NCBI GenBank assembly: GCA_050697275.1
Contig: JBOGZI010000063.1
Location: 1 to 24,787 of the forward strand
Source of the DNA: JBOGZI01 sp050697275
GTDB taxonomy: Bacteria; Actinomycetota; Thermoleophilia; Solirubrobacterales; 70-9
Length of the DNA: 24,787 nucleotides
Reading direction: 5' to 3'
Below are positions 14,731 to 23,438 of this stretch, one piece after another. Positions within the stretch are counted from its first letter, which is position 1; each line of letters starts with the position of its first letter. Position numbers and translations under genes: made by a program. The notes beneath the pieces were generated by a model. That model did no database searches. It saw nothing but the letters and a program-made list of their open reading frames with translations, and was not told where the DNA came from.

Positions 14731-16487
14731 GCGACCGGGACCGGCTCCGGCTCGCGGGCTCGCCCCCGCTCGACCTCGACCGGGAACTCGAACGACTCGT
14801 CGAGCCAGGGCGAGGCGTTCACCATGTCGGCGACCGCGACCGAGCCCGTCTCGATCAGGCCTGTGGCGGCGTCGTAGATCTCATAGCGCTGGCGGCCCCG
14901 GCCGCGGGCGGTCGGCTCCGACTCGAGCACGATCACCCGGACGTCCCCGGGCTCGAACGCGCAGATCTCCTGCACCGCGTCGAGCAGCTGCTTGTCGTGG
15001 AAGTGGCCGTCGCCGAAGTTCCAGCCGTTGACGATGTTGGAGATCAGCTCGCCCTCGCGGGCGTCGTAGTCGTCGACCTCGTCCACGGCGTGCGGGAGCA
15101 GCGCGTTGAGCGCCCGCCCGTGCGCGTGCAGCGCGCGGAAGCCGAGTCCCTTGTTGAGCAGGTACTCGGCCATCTCGGGGTCGTAGAGGTCTCCCACCTG
15201 CTCGACGATGATCCGCGCCGCCTTGGGGATCTCGGTGTCGAGCTTCTCCTCCGCCCCGCTCCCCTTCCGGAAGAGCCACTGGGTGGTGGCCCAGTTGCCG
15301 GCGTAGTAGCGCATCGAGGGCAGGAACGAGATCTTGTCCGGCCGGATCCCCCCAAGGATCGGCAGCCCGAGGCAGAGGATCGCGATCATCGCGATCAGCA
15401 GCGGGTCGTCGAGGTTGGAGAGGGGCACGTCGCCGTGGTGCCCGAACAGGAAGACGATCCCGAAGATCATGAACAGGTTCCACTCCAGCGGCACCGCGAG
15501 CGGGAACATCGAGGTGATGTTGAGGTGGAAGAGGATCATCCCGACGATCGCGATCGCGCGGACCACATCGTTGTCCACGGTGAGCAGCAGCAGCGGCCAG
15601 GTGAACTCCTGCACGGTGCCGAAGTGCGCGATCGCGGCCGAGAGCCGCGAGGGCCGCATGTCCTCGGGGTAGTCGCGCCAGAGCCTTCGCTTGAAGCCCT
15701 TGAAGCGGTTCCAGGGCGCGTTGCTGATCATCACCGAGACGACGAAGGGGAAGTGGCTGTTCAGCTTCGAGGAGGCGGCCGCCCACCAGATGAAGACGAA
15801 GATGAACTGCCAGGCGACGATCCACTGGTCGACCGGGAAGAGACCTACCGCAAGCATCGTCCCGTAGATCTCCGGCCGGGCGCCCAGGAAGGAGACCTTG
15901 TCCCGCAGGCCGAGCAGGATCAGCAGGCCGAGCAGCACCGCGATCCCCTCCGGTGGCAGGCGGCCGGCGGAGAGGCCGGCGGACTGCTCACCGGAGGCGG
16001 CGAGCAGGAAGACCGCCGCCGCGATCACCCCCGCGTAGAGCGAGACGTCGATGACAGTGCGCCGGTTGCCCGCCGTCAGCGGCACCTTGTCCGGCCACGG
16101 CGGCAGGCGGATCCTGCCGGGCCTCAGCCAGTAGAGCGGTCCGCCGATCGGGGGCATGAAGCGGAAGCTGAGCGGCATCGAGCCGGCGCCGAGCCCGAGA
16201 ATCTCCCAGAGCAGGGTCCACGCCGCGAACTTCTGGAAGACGATCGGCTCGGTCCACCAGTCCTCGATTTCGCCGATCCCACCGAGGCCCGGGGTCAGCG
16301 AGATCACCAGGAAGGCGCCCGCGACGTAGATCACCAGCTTCACCGCGTAGAGCAGGTACGCGAACCCGGGTGAGCCGAACCCGTTCAGCCCCCAGTCCTG
16401 CACCAGCGGCTTCAGGCGCTCGAGGTGCGGCTTGCGCTTCCACTCCTCGAGCTCGAACGGCGGTGGTGAGGGCTCGATGAATCCCAT
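14727..16487 (-). CDS. DUF3556-family multi-pass membrane protein
   Basis: 586 residues from the ATG at 16487 (MGFIEPSPPPFELEEW). I recognise the opening of the DUF3556 family known from mycobacteria: MGF-x-P, then WxxEPIVFQK, PPIGGPLYWLRPG and RIRLPPWPDKVPLTAG. About nine hydrophobic segments lie between residues 40 and 390. A conserved patch follows RFKGFKRRLWRDYPEDMRPS, including FGTVQEFTWPLLLLTVDND and GHHGDVPLSNLDDP. A soluble C-terminal domain (about 410-586) follows. Biochemical function is unknown to me. The His/Asp-rich loops (HFG, FHLN, GHHGD) facing one side could bind metal or act in catalysis, but this is inference. The gene is upstream of and overlaps the FAD oxidoreductase by 4 nt, suggesting the pair works together on a membrane-embedded substrate. 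The longer in-frame extension to 16556 is rejected because family similarity starts at this Met. Confidence 0.88.
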   Translation of the reverse strand: MGFIEPSPPPFELEEWKRKPHLERLKPLVQDWGLNGFGSPGFAYLLYAVKLVIYVAGAFLVISLTPGLGGIGEIEDWWTEPIVFQKFAAWTLLWEILGLGAGSMPLSFRFMPPIGGPLYWLRPGRIRLPPWPDKVPLTAGNRRTVIDVSLYAGVIAAAVFLLAASGEQSAGLSAGRLPPEGIAVLLGLLILLGLRDKVSFLGARPEIYGTMLAVGLFPVDQWIVAWQFIFVFIWWAAASSKLNSHFPFVVSVMISNAPWNRFKGFKRRLWRDYPEDMRPSRLSAAIAHFGTVQEFTWPLLLLTVDNDVVRAIAIVGMILFHLNITSMFPLAVPLEWNLFMIFGIVFLFGHHGDVPLSNLDDPLLIAMIAILCLGLPILGGIRPDKISFLPSMRYYAGNWATTQWLFRKGSGAEEKLDTEIPKAARIIVEQVGDLYDPEMAEYLLNKGLGFRALHAHGRALNALLPHAVDEVDDYDAREGELISNIVNGWNFGDGHFHDKQLLDAVQEICAFEPGDVRVIVLESEPTARGRGRQRYEIYDAATGLIETGSVAVADMVNASPWLDESFEFPVEVERGRAREPEPVPVA

Positions 16488-16604
16488 GAGCGAGGCCCAC
16501 CGAACCCTACCTCGCGGACGTTGAATCGGCCGGCTTCGCCACCGGAGCGCGGCCACGAGCGGCCGCCCTTCCCTTCGCTCCGGTCTGGAGCGGCCTGGTG
16601 GCCC

Positions 16605-19031
16605 CTAGGGAGGGCCGCCCCAGCCGTTCGCGTAGCAGGGGCGGGCGACGCCGCCGTCGCTGCACGGGTTGACCAGCTCCCCGCCGTTGCGGAGGAAGGC
16701 CGACTTCTGGATGCGGCCGAGCGGGTCGTTGCGCGGGTAGCCGTGCGGGTCCTCCCCGAAGCCCTGATCCGGACGGGGCGGGATGTTCTCGTTCGGCGGA
16801 GTCGCGGTGCCTCCCGGGAATCCGATCGGGCCGCCGTCCCAGTAGACCAGCGCCGAGCCGCCGAAGGGGAAGGACGGGACCGCCGGCAGGCCGAAGAGGG
16901 GGTCGGAGCCGTCGAGCTCCCAGTGGCGGCCCGGGTCGAGGGCCGGCTGGTAGACGGAGGCGCCGATCGTCCGCGCCTCGACCTCCGCCGTGACGTTGGC
17001 GACCTGGTGATCGCCGAAGGCGACGTGGAGCAGGACGTCGTGGCTGGGCGTGTTCGGCAGCGGGTCACCCGTCATGTGATGGGCGTAGCCGTTCGCCTCG
17101 CCGCGATCCCAGAGCATCTGGATCAGCGAGATGATCAGCGGCCGCTCCAGCTCGTTCGGGTAGTTGTCGTAGAGGCCGAGCGGGGTGTCGTCGGGGACGC
17201 CCGCGACGCAGAGCTCCTCCACCAGCTGAGCCAGGGTCGGCTCCGGGATCTGATCCGCCTGCTCGCAGATCGCGTCCTCGACCTCCTCCCCGAACTGCCC
17301 CTCCGCGTAGGGCTCGAAGTCGACGCTGCGCCGCAGCAGGGTCGAGTAGTTCATCCCGGGCACGCCGAGCACCGCGCGCTGGAAGTCGGGCGCGACCGCG
17401 GTCAGGCTGCCGCCGAGGATGCCGCCCTGGCTGTTGCCGTCGTAGAAGAGCTGTCCGGTCTCGATCACGGGGTCGGGATTCGAGTCGGCGTCGGGACCGT
17501 CGGGGCCCTGGAAAGCGGGGTCGGTGGCGAGCCCCTGTGGGTGCGCCATCAGCCGCCCCAGGTAGAGGAAGTTCAGGACCCCCTGCTGGCTGCCGTCGGC
17601 GAGCAGCGGGAAGAGCGAGAGGTCCTGGAGGATGGCGAGGATGTTTGGGATGTTCTGGGCGGCGAACCCGTACCAGTCGGTGGCGCAGAAGGTGAAGTTG
17701 TGCTCGTTCGCCATCGCCCGGACGTTGCCCGCGTTGACCTCGCCGGCGGAGCCGAGCAGCCCATGGCCGTACAGCGACGCGCGGCCCGGGTTGGCCTCAG
17801 GGCCGTCGAGCGCCACTCTCGGGATCCGGCAGGTGAACTGCACCTCGGTGGTGCCGTTCTGCGCCGGCAGGCGGTCCGGATCGGTCCCGGGCGGGTAGTT
17901 GTAGGTCCCCCCGGCCGGGGCGCAGCCGTTGTTCATGAAACAAGGCACGGTCATCGTCCCGGTGACCCGACGGGCGATCCGGTCGTCCTGCTCCGCGGTC
18001 AGGTTCTCGACGGCGTCGATCGTGAATGCGGGAGGATCGCCCTGAATCGTCCCGTCGGCGAGATCCGCGTCCCCCAGCGCCTCGAAGGCCCGGTCGCGGA
18101 TGCTCAGCATCCGCTCGCTCAGGTTGCGCTCGCTGGCGACCGTGAAGTCCCAGGAGAGGTAGAGGTTGGAGCGCTTCACCCTGGCCTTCCGCAGCAGCGA
18201 GAACAGCTCCTCCATGTGCGGGCGCCGCGCCTCAACCTCGGGCTGCGCGGTGATCAGGTTGTCTCGATAGACGCGGAAGGCGTCGGCCGGCTCGATCGCG
18301 TCCCCGTTCTCGTCCCTGAGGTCACGGAGCGCGACCACGTAGCGGGCGCCCTCCTCGAAGTTGACCAGGGGGCGGATCAGCAGGTTCACCTTGGCCCGGT
18401 TCTCCGGCGTGTCGGCCCCGCCCTCGGCCGGGTCAATCGGGTTGAAGTCGATCTCCGCCCAGACCGGGTGCCGCTCGCCGGTGGCGGCGTTGATCACGAC
18501 GATCGGCTGGTCGGGATCGTCATAGGCGCCCGGGTCGTCGATCGAGACAGCGCCCGTGTTGGCGAAGGCCTGGGGGTTGTCGAGTCCCGGCACCCTGGTG
18601 ACGATCATGTTGCCCGGGCTGAAGCCGTCGTTGCGGTTCTGCTCGGAGGGATCGATCGGCTTCACGGGGACCGGTGATCCCAGCGGCTGGTTGGCGGGCA
18701 TCGAGAGCAGGTTGAGGTTGACCCGACGGCCGGTGTCGGTGGCGCCGTCCTCGACGGTGAAGTGGTCGTTGGGCCAGGGCTGCAGGCAGACCGCCGCGTC
18801 GAGGAAGTCGCAGCGATCGGAGTTGCCCGTGTCGATCGGGGGACCGGTGTAGGGCCGAGCCGGCGGAGTCTTGTTGCCCTTCCCTCCTCCCCCCGCGCCC
18901 TTGCCGGGATGCCCCGAGCCCCCTTTTTCAGGACGCGCGGCGTCGCCTGCGCTCGCCAGCAGAAGGGTCGCTAGGAGCCCGACCGCTGCAAGAGCCGGCA
19001 GCACACGTCTGGGTTTGGACAGCTGGCTCAT
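16605..19031 (-). CDS. Large secreted alpha/beta-hydrolase-like protein
   Basis: 808 residues. It begins with a Sec signal peptide (MSQLSKPRRV, hydrophobic core, cleavage near ASAGDA, about residue 31), then a Gly/Lys-rich linker (about 33-60). A large N-terminal region has a conserved-looking CLQPWPNDHFTVED segment with two close Cys (74, 82). The C-terminal part resembles an alpha/beta hydrolase: nucleophile elbow G532-N-S534-Q-G536, and a later LLHVAFGDHQV strand whose D674-H675 could supply the acid or base. A secreted lipase/esterase is the likeliest role; the substrate cannot be told. The family resembles bacterial lipases with an extra N-terminal domain, but I am unsure of an exact family. 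GGGAG directly abuts the ATG, too close for a normal ribosome site, so the true start could differ slightly. It diverges from the sulfatase gene, sharing a 121-nt gap. Confidence 0.8.
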   Translation of the reverse strand: MSQLSKPRRVLPALAAVGLLATLLLASAGDAARPEKGGSGHPGKGAGGGGKGNKTPPARPYTGPPIDTGNSDRCDFLDAAVCLQPWPNDHFTVEDGATDTGRRVNLNLLSMPANQPLGSPVPVKPIDPSEQNRNDGFSPGNMIVTRVPGLDNPQAFANTGAVSIDDPGAYDDPDQPIVVINAATGERHPVWAEIDFNPIDPAEGGADTPENRAKVNLLIRPLVNFEEGARYVVALRDLRDENGDAIEPADAFRVYRDNLITAQPEVEARRPHMEELFSLLRKARVKRSNLYLSWDFTVASERNLSERMLSIRDRAFEALGDADLADGTIQGDPPAFTIDAVENLTAEQDDRIARRVTGTMTVPCFMNNGCAPAGGTYNYPPGTDPDRLPAQNGTTEVQFTCRIPRVALDGPEANPGRASLYGHGLLGSAGEVNAGNVRAMANEHNFTFCATDWYGFAAQNIPNILAILQDLSLFPLLADGSQQGVLNFLYLGRLMAHPQGLATDPAFQGPDGPDADSNPDPVIETGQLFYDGNSQGGILGGSLTAVAPDFQRAVLGVPGMNYSTLLRRSVDFEPYAEGQFGEEVEDAICEQADQIPEPTLAQLVEELCVAGVPDDTPLGLYDNYPNELERPLIISLIQMLWDRGEANGYAHHMTGDPLPNTPSHDVLLHVAFGDHQVANVTAEVEARTIGASVYQPALDPGRHWELDGSDPLFGLPAVPSFPFGGSALVYWDGGPIGFPGGTATPPNENIPPRPDQGFGEDPHGYPRNDPLGRIQKSAFLRNGGELVNPCSDGGVARPCYANGWGGPP

Positions 19032-19152
19032 CTCCCGTTTGCCCCGCCCCCGGCGGGATCGCGAAAACCCTAGACAATGCTCGCCCGGCCGGCGCCGGTC
19101 CGAGAGCCGGGCGCAACTTCCCGCGATCGCCGTCGTTACATTCCCGGACCCC

Positions 19153-20766
19153 ATGCAGGGCTTCACCCGTACCCGCGCACAGAGGGCGGGCGCGATCCTC
19201 GCCGCGCTCACCGCGATGCTCACCCTCGCGCTGCTCGCGCGAGCGGACGTCGCGCGGGCGGCCAGCGCCAAGCCGAACGTCATCCTCTTCGTCACCGACG
19301 ACCAGACCTTCCGGGACATGCTCGCCCTGCCGCGCACCCAGGCGCTGGTCGGCGGGACCGGCGCCACCTTCGAGAAGGCGTATGCCTCGATGCCCCTCTG
19401 CTGCCCGTCGCGGATCACGATGCTGACCGGCCAGTACGCGCACAATCACCGGATCCTCGGGAACACCCCGCCCTCGGGCGGATTCCAGCTCTGGAACGAC
19501 GACAACTCCCTGCCGATCTGGCTGCAGAGCGCCGGCTACCGCACGATCCACATCGGCAAGATGCCGAACGGCTACGGCGACCCCACCTACGTGCAGCCCG
19601 GGTTCGGCCCCTTCCCCCTGAGGGGTGAGTTCTACGCCTTCGCCGGCCCCGGCTCCAGCTATTACGGCTTCACCCTCGACGAGAACGGGGTCCCGAAGCA
19701 GTACGGGCCGGACCAGTACCAGACCGACGTGTACGCGGACATCGCCTCCGACCGGATCGGGGACCACTTCACGCTCTTCCCCAACGACCCCCTCTATATG
19801 CAGGTGATGTTCTTCGCCCCGCACGACCCGAACACCCCGGCCATCCGGCATCAGGGCTACTTCGCCTTCGAACCGGTGCCCAAGGACCGCAGCTACAACG
19901 AGAAGGACGTCCGCGACAAGCCCGGCTGGGTCCGCCGGACGAAGCGCATGGGAGGCGGGCTGAGGGCGAAGATCACCGCGCGCTACCGCGGCCGGCTCGA
20001 GACCCTGCTGGCGGTGGACGAGGCGATCAACCGGATCATGAACCAGCTGGTGTCGAGCGGGGCGCTCGGCAACACCTACGTGATCTTCACCTCGGACAAC
20101 GGCTTCATGCAGGGCCAGCACCGCCTGCACCAGGGGAAGTTCGTGCCCTATGAACCCTCGGTGCAGATCCCGCTGCTGATCCGCGGCCCCGGCATCCCCC
20201 CCGGGGGCGTGAGCAAGACGCTCGTCTCCAACGTCGACATCGTCCCGACCATCCTCGACGCGGCGAATGCGGCCCCCGGCCTGCCGCAGGACGGCCGCTC
20301 GCTGCTCCCCTACGCCGCCGATCCCCGCCGGGACAGCACGCGGCCGATTCTGCTCGAGACCGGTCCGCCGGGGGCGATCGGCGAGATCGCCAGGGCATCC
20401 GGCAAGCGGGTCCGGATCAGCAAGCACGTCAAGAACCTCGACCTCGACGGGGCCGCCCAGATCGCCCGCGTGATCACCGCCCCGCGCTACCGCGCGATCA
20501 GGACCTCGCGCTACCTGCTGGTCAAGTACGGCGACAGCGGCCGCGAGCTCTACGACATGGCCGAGGACCCGCTTCAGGTCGACTCGGTCTACAAGGACCC
20601 CCGCTACCGCAAGGTCCGCCGGTGGCTGATCAAGAAGCTGGCCTTGCTCACCAGCTGCGTCGGCGAGGTCTGCAACCGCGAGCCCCGCAAGCCGCCGAAG
20701 CCGCTCAAGGAGAAGCCCAAGAAGGAGCAGTCCGAGAAGGAGCGGGCTCCCGCCGAGGGGCGATAG
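19153..20766 (+). CDS. Secreted type I sulfatase
   Basis: 537 residues from the ATG at 19153. The start is chosen because a signal peptide or N-terminal helix begins there (TRTRAQRAGA, then a hydrophobic core ending ARAASA at about residue 39). The sulfatase fold follows at once: PNVILFVTDDQ with metal ligands D49-D50, and the CCPSR signature (C83-C-P-S-R87), where C83 would be converted to formylglycine. TSDNGF supplies metal ligands D315-N316, and K329 (HQGK) follows. By family knowledge it hydrolyses sulfate esters; closest in feel are N-acetylglucosamine-6-sulfatase/arylsulfatase-like enzymes, but the substrate is not readable. No sulfatase-maturing enzyme is in the window. The C-terminus is again Lys/Pro/Glu-rich (RKPPKPLKEKPKKEQSEK). 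No clear ribosome site precedes the ATG. Confidence 0.9.
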   Translation: MQGFTRTRAQRAGAILAALTAMLTLALLARADVARAASAKPNVILFVTDDQTFRDMLALPRTQALVGGTGATFEKAYASMPLCCPSRITMLTGQYAHNHRILGNTPPSGGFQLWNDDNSLPIWLQSAGYRTIHIGKMPNGYGDPTYVQPGFGPFPLRGEFYAFAGPGSSYYGFTLDENGVPKQYGPDQYQTDVYADIASDRIGDHFTLFPNDPLYMQVMFFAPHDPNTPAIRHQGYFAFEPVPKDRSYNEKDVRDKPGWVRRTKRMGGGLRAKITARYRGRLETLLAVDEAINRIMNQLVSSGALGNTYVIFTSDNGFMQGQHRLHQGKFVPYEPSVQIPLLIRGPGIPPGGVSKTLVSNVDIVPTILDAANAAPGLPQDGRSLLPYAADPRRDSTRPILLETGPPGAIGEIARASGKRVRISKHVKNLDLDGAAQIARVITAPRYRAIRTSRYLLVKYGDSGRELYDMAEDPLQVDSVYKDPRYRKVRRWLIKKLALLTSCVGEVCNREPRKPPKPLKEKPKKEQSEKERAPAEGR

Positions 20767-20827
20767 GGCCGATCACCCGCCTCCAGGGACATCGAAGCGA
20801 ACATACCTGCCCGGGTAGGGTCCGGGC

Positions 20828-22153
20828 ATGGCGCAGACGGCCAGCGTCGAGCAGGCCGCGGAGCGGCTAGAGCCCGAGGACGAGCTGGGGATCCCGCTCG
20901 CGGTCGGCCAGCCGCCGGCTCTGCTCGAGGCGCTGGGCAGGCGGACCGACTGGGAGAACCTGCGGGTCTACGGCGCGCTGCTCATGGTGGGCACCGAGCT
21001 CTTCAACCACCCCAACGTCCACTATCTCTCCGGCTACTACGGGCCATTCGAGCGAGCGCTGCGAGACGCCGGCGCCAACATCAGCTTCGCCCCGGCCGAC
21101 TTCCGGCGCTTCGAGCCGCTCCTGGAGGAGCAGGCTCCGAGGGTGATGGCGACCGTCGCGACGCCGCCGGACCCGGACGGCTGGTGCAACCTCTCGCTGC
21201 ACGCCGGCGGCACCCTGGCGGAGATCGTCCGCGCGGGTGAGGACCCGAACCGCCTCCTGATCGTCGAGACGTCGTCGAAGCTGCCCAGGACGAGGGGGCT
21301 TCCGCCCGAGCACCCGCACGCCCTCCACCTCGACCAGGTCGACCTGCTGGTCGAGGGCGACCGGCCCCCCCAGGCGCTGCCGGACCCCCCGGTCAGCGAG
21401 GTCGAACGGGCGATCGCCGAGCATGCCCGCGCCTTCATCCACGACGGCGCCACCCTTCAGACCGGCATCGGGGCGGTCCCCTCGATGATCGTCGCGTTGC
21501 TCGCCGAGGGCGAGGGCGGCGACTACGGGGTCCATTCCGAGATGTTCACCACCGGGCTGATGCACCTGCACGAGGCGGGCAAGATCTCGAACCGGAAGGG
21601 TCAGTTCGACGGCGTCTCGGTGGTGACCTTCGCCGCCGGCACGGAGGAGCTCTACACCTGGCTGGACGGCAACGACGAGGTCGCCTTCCTCCCGGTCGAG
21701 ATGGTCAACTCTCCCGACGTGATCGGCCGCAACCGAGCGATGGTGACCATCAACGGAGCCCTGTCGGTCGACATCCACGGACAGGTGGTCGCCGACACGA
21801 TCAACGGCCAGCAGTACTCGGGGATCGGCGGCCACGAGGACTTCGTCGCCGGGCCGGCGCTGTCGCTGGAGGCGCGTTCGCTGCTCTGCCTGCCCGCGAC
21901 CACGGAGGTCGGCGGGAGGGTCGTCTCCCGGATCGTCCCCTGGTTCGACGCCGGCGCGGTGATCACCACACCCCGCCACCAAGTCGACGTGATCGTCACC
22001 GAGTACGGCGCGGCGGAGCTGCAGGGCAGGACCGTGCACGGCCGCGGCGAGGCGCTCGCCGCGGTCGCCCATCCGGACTTCCGGGACGAGCTGCTCGAGG
22101 CCGCCGAGCGCGCCTCGGGCGGCCGGGCGCCCTTCCCGGCGGAGGAGAGCTGA
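20828..22153 (+). CDS. Acetyl-CoA hydrolase / CoA-transferase family protein
   Basis: 441 residues, cytoplasmic and full length for the Cat1/4-hydroxybutyrate CoA-transferase family. Key features: QTGIGAVPS (211-219), GVHSEMFTTG with the expected catalytic glutamate E238 that forms the glutamyl-CoA intermediate, and SGIGGHEDF (331-339), the CoA-binding Gly-rich loop. The C-terminal ITTPRHQVDVIVTEYGAAEL segment is also typical. It would exchange CoA between an acyl-CoA and a short-chain acid such as acetate; hydrolysis is an alternative. It overlaps the next gene by 1 nt (TGATG), so the pair is coupled. Since the partner is predicted to make acetate from lactate, acetate activation is the most economical role (inference). 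No strong ribosome site is visible; a weak AGGG lies about 9 nt upstream of the ATG. Confidence 0.9.
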   Translation: MAQTASVEQAAERLEPEDELGIPLAVGQPPALLEALGRRTDWENLRVYGALLMVGTELFNHPNVHYLSGYYGPFERALRDAGANISFAPADFRRFEPLLEEQAPRVMATVATPPDPDGWCNLSLHAGGTLAEIVRAGEDPNRLLIVETSSKLPRTRGLPPEHPHALHLDQVDLLVEGDRPPQALPDPPVSEVERAIAEHARAFIHDGATLQTGIGAVPSMIVALLAEGEGGDYGVHSEMFTTGLMHLHEAGKISNRKGQFDGVSVVTFAAGTEELYTWLDGNDEVAFLPVEMVNSPDVIGRNRAMVTINGALSVDIHGQVVADTINGQQYSGIGGHEDFVAGPALSLEARSLLCLPATTEVGGRVVSRIVPWFDAGAVITTPRHQVDVIVTEYGAAELQGRTVHGRGEALAAVAHPDFRDELLEAAERASGGRAPFPAEES

Positions 22154-23355
22154 TGGCCGCGCCCGAGAGAGAGCAGCCCTGGGGCGACTACTACCGCGAG
22201 ATCTATGCGAAGGGCATGCTGGCGGGCGAGAAGCCGGCCCTGCCGATGGCCTGGGCCGAGCTCGAGCGTCGGGCCGAGGAGGCGCTCGACGACCGCGCCG
22301 TCGCCTACGTCTACGGCGGAGCCGGCAGCGAGGACACGATGCGGGCCAACCTGGAGGCGTTCCGCCGTTGGCGGATCGTGCCCCGCGTGCTGCGCGACCT
22401 CTCCCGGCGCGACCTCTCCGCCGAGCTGCTCGGCACCAGGATCCCGGCGCCGGTGATGCTGGCACCGATCGGCGTGCAGACGCTGCTGCACCCCGACGGT
22501 GAGCTCGCCTCGGCGCGGGCGGCCGCGTCGGTCGGGTTGCCGCTGATCGCCAGCACCGCCTCGGCGACCTCGATGGAGGAGATCGCCGAGGCGAACGGGG
22601 ACTCGCCGCGCTGGTACCAGCTCTACTGGACCAACGACGACGCGCTCACCGCCAGCCTCGTCTCCCGGGCGGAGCGCTCCGGCTACGGCGCGATCGTGGT
22701 CACCGTCGACAACTTCGTCCCGGGCTGGAAACCCCGCGACCTGGCCCAGGCCTACCTTCCCTTCCTGGAGGGGATCGGGATCGCCCAGTACCTCTCCGAT
22801 CCGGTCTTCCAGCAGGGACTCGAGCAGCCGGTCGACGAGGACATCGGCGCGGCGGTGGGCCATTTCCTCGGGGTCTTCAGCAAGCCGGACCTCACCTGGG
22901 AGGGGCTGGAGTGGCTGCGCGAGCAGACCTCGCTGCCGATTCTGCTCAAGGGGATCCTCCACCCCGACGACGCGCGCGAGGCCGCCCGCCGCGGCATCGC
23001 CGGGGTGGTCGTCTCCAATCACGGCGGCCGCCAGATCGACGGGGCGATCGCCTCCCTGGAGGCGCTGCCCCCGATCGTCGATGCGGTCGGGGATCAGCTC
23101 GCGGTGCTGCTCGACAGCGGCATCCGCTCGGGCGCCGACATCTTCAAGGCGCTGGCACTGGGCGCGGACGCGGTCCTGGTCGGCCGCCCCTACCTGTGGG
23201 GCCTGGCGCTCGACGGCGAGACCGGCGTGCAGACGGTGCTCCGCTGCCTGCTCGCCGAGCTCGACCTGACCATGGCGCTGAGCGGCTGCGCCACCACCGA
23301 GCAAATAGAGCCCGGGGCACTGCGTCGCGACCAGGTGGACCGGCCAGGCGGTTGA
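22153..23355 (+). CDS. FMN-dependent alpha-hydroxy-acid oxidase, lactate 2-monooxygenase-like
   Basis: 400 residues. Beginning, length and internal blocks match mycobacterial lactate 2-monooxygenase: WGDYYREIYAKG, YVYGGAGSEDTMRANLEAF, VMLAPIGVQTLLHPDGE, WYQLYW, PGWKPRDL and DPVFQQ. Active-site features of the FMN alpha-hydroxy-acid family are present: K266 (LLKGI), H290 and R293 in SNHGGRQ, the phosphate-binding DSGIRSGAD (321-329) and GRPYLWG (344-350). Lactate 2-monooxygenase converts L-lactate and O2 to acetate, CO2 and water. A lactate or glycolate oxidase cannot be excluded by sequence alone. The start overlaps the CoA-transferase stop by 1 nt with GGAGGAGAG just upstream. The last residues (about 385-400) look variable. 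Likely operon partner: the CoA-transferase, which could activate the acetate formed. Confidence 0.9.
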   Translation: MAAPEREQPWGDYYREIYAKGMLAGEKPALPMAWAELERRAEEALDDRAVAYVYGGAGSEDTMRANLEAFRRWRIVPRVLRDLSRRDLSAELLGTRIPAPVMLAPIGVQTLLHPDGELASARAAASVGLPLIASTASATSMEEIAEANGDSPRWYQLYWTNDDALTASLVSRAERSGYGAIVVTVDNFVPGWKPRDLAQAYLPFLEGIGIAQYLSDPVFQQGLEQPVDEDIGAAVGHFLGVFSKPDLTWEGLEWLREQTSLPILLKGILHPDDAREAARRGIAGVVVSNHGGRQIDGAIASLEALPPIVDAVGDQLAVLLDSGIRSGADIFKALALGADAVLVGRPYLWGLALDGETGVQTVLRCLLAELDLTMALSGCATTEQIEPGALRRDQVDRPGG

Positions 23356-23438
23356 CGCGCGGGGCTAGCCGAAAGGTTCTCCCGACCCTCTCCCGCACCT
23401 TGCGCTTGAGCACCTCCGCGAATCCCTCGCGCCGGAAG

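Noticed and set aside
14727..16487. DUF3556 protein considered as the missing MCE permease
   Set aside because: It is multi-pass, but its sequence matches DUF3556 rather than the shorter MlaE/YrbE family, and it is separated from the mce operon by tRNA genes and other genes.
16549..16592. Two short inverted repeats downstream of the large hydrolase gene
   Set aside because: Stems are only 6 bp and no T-tract follows on either strand; probably chance in GC-rich sequence.
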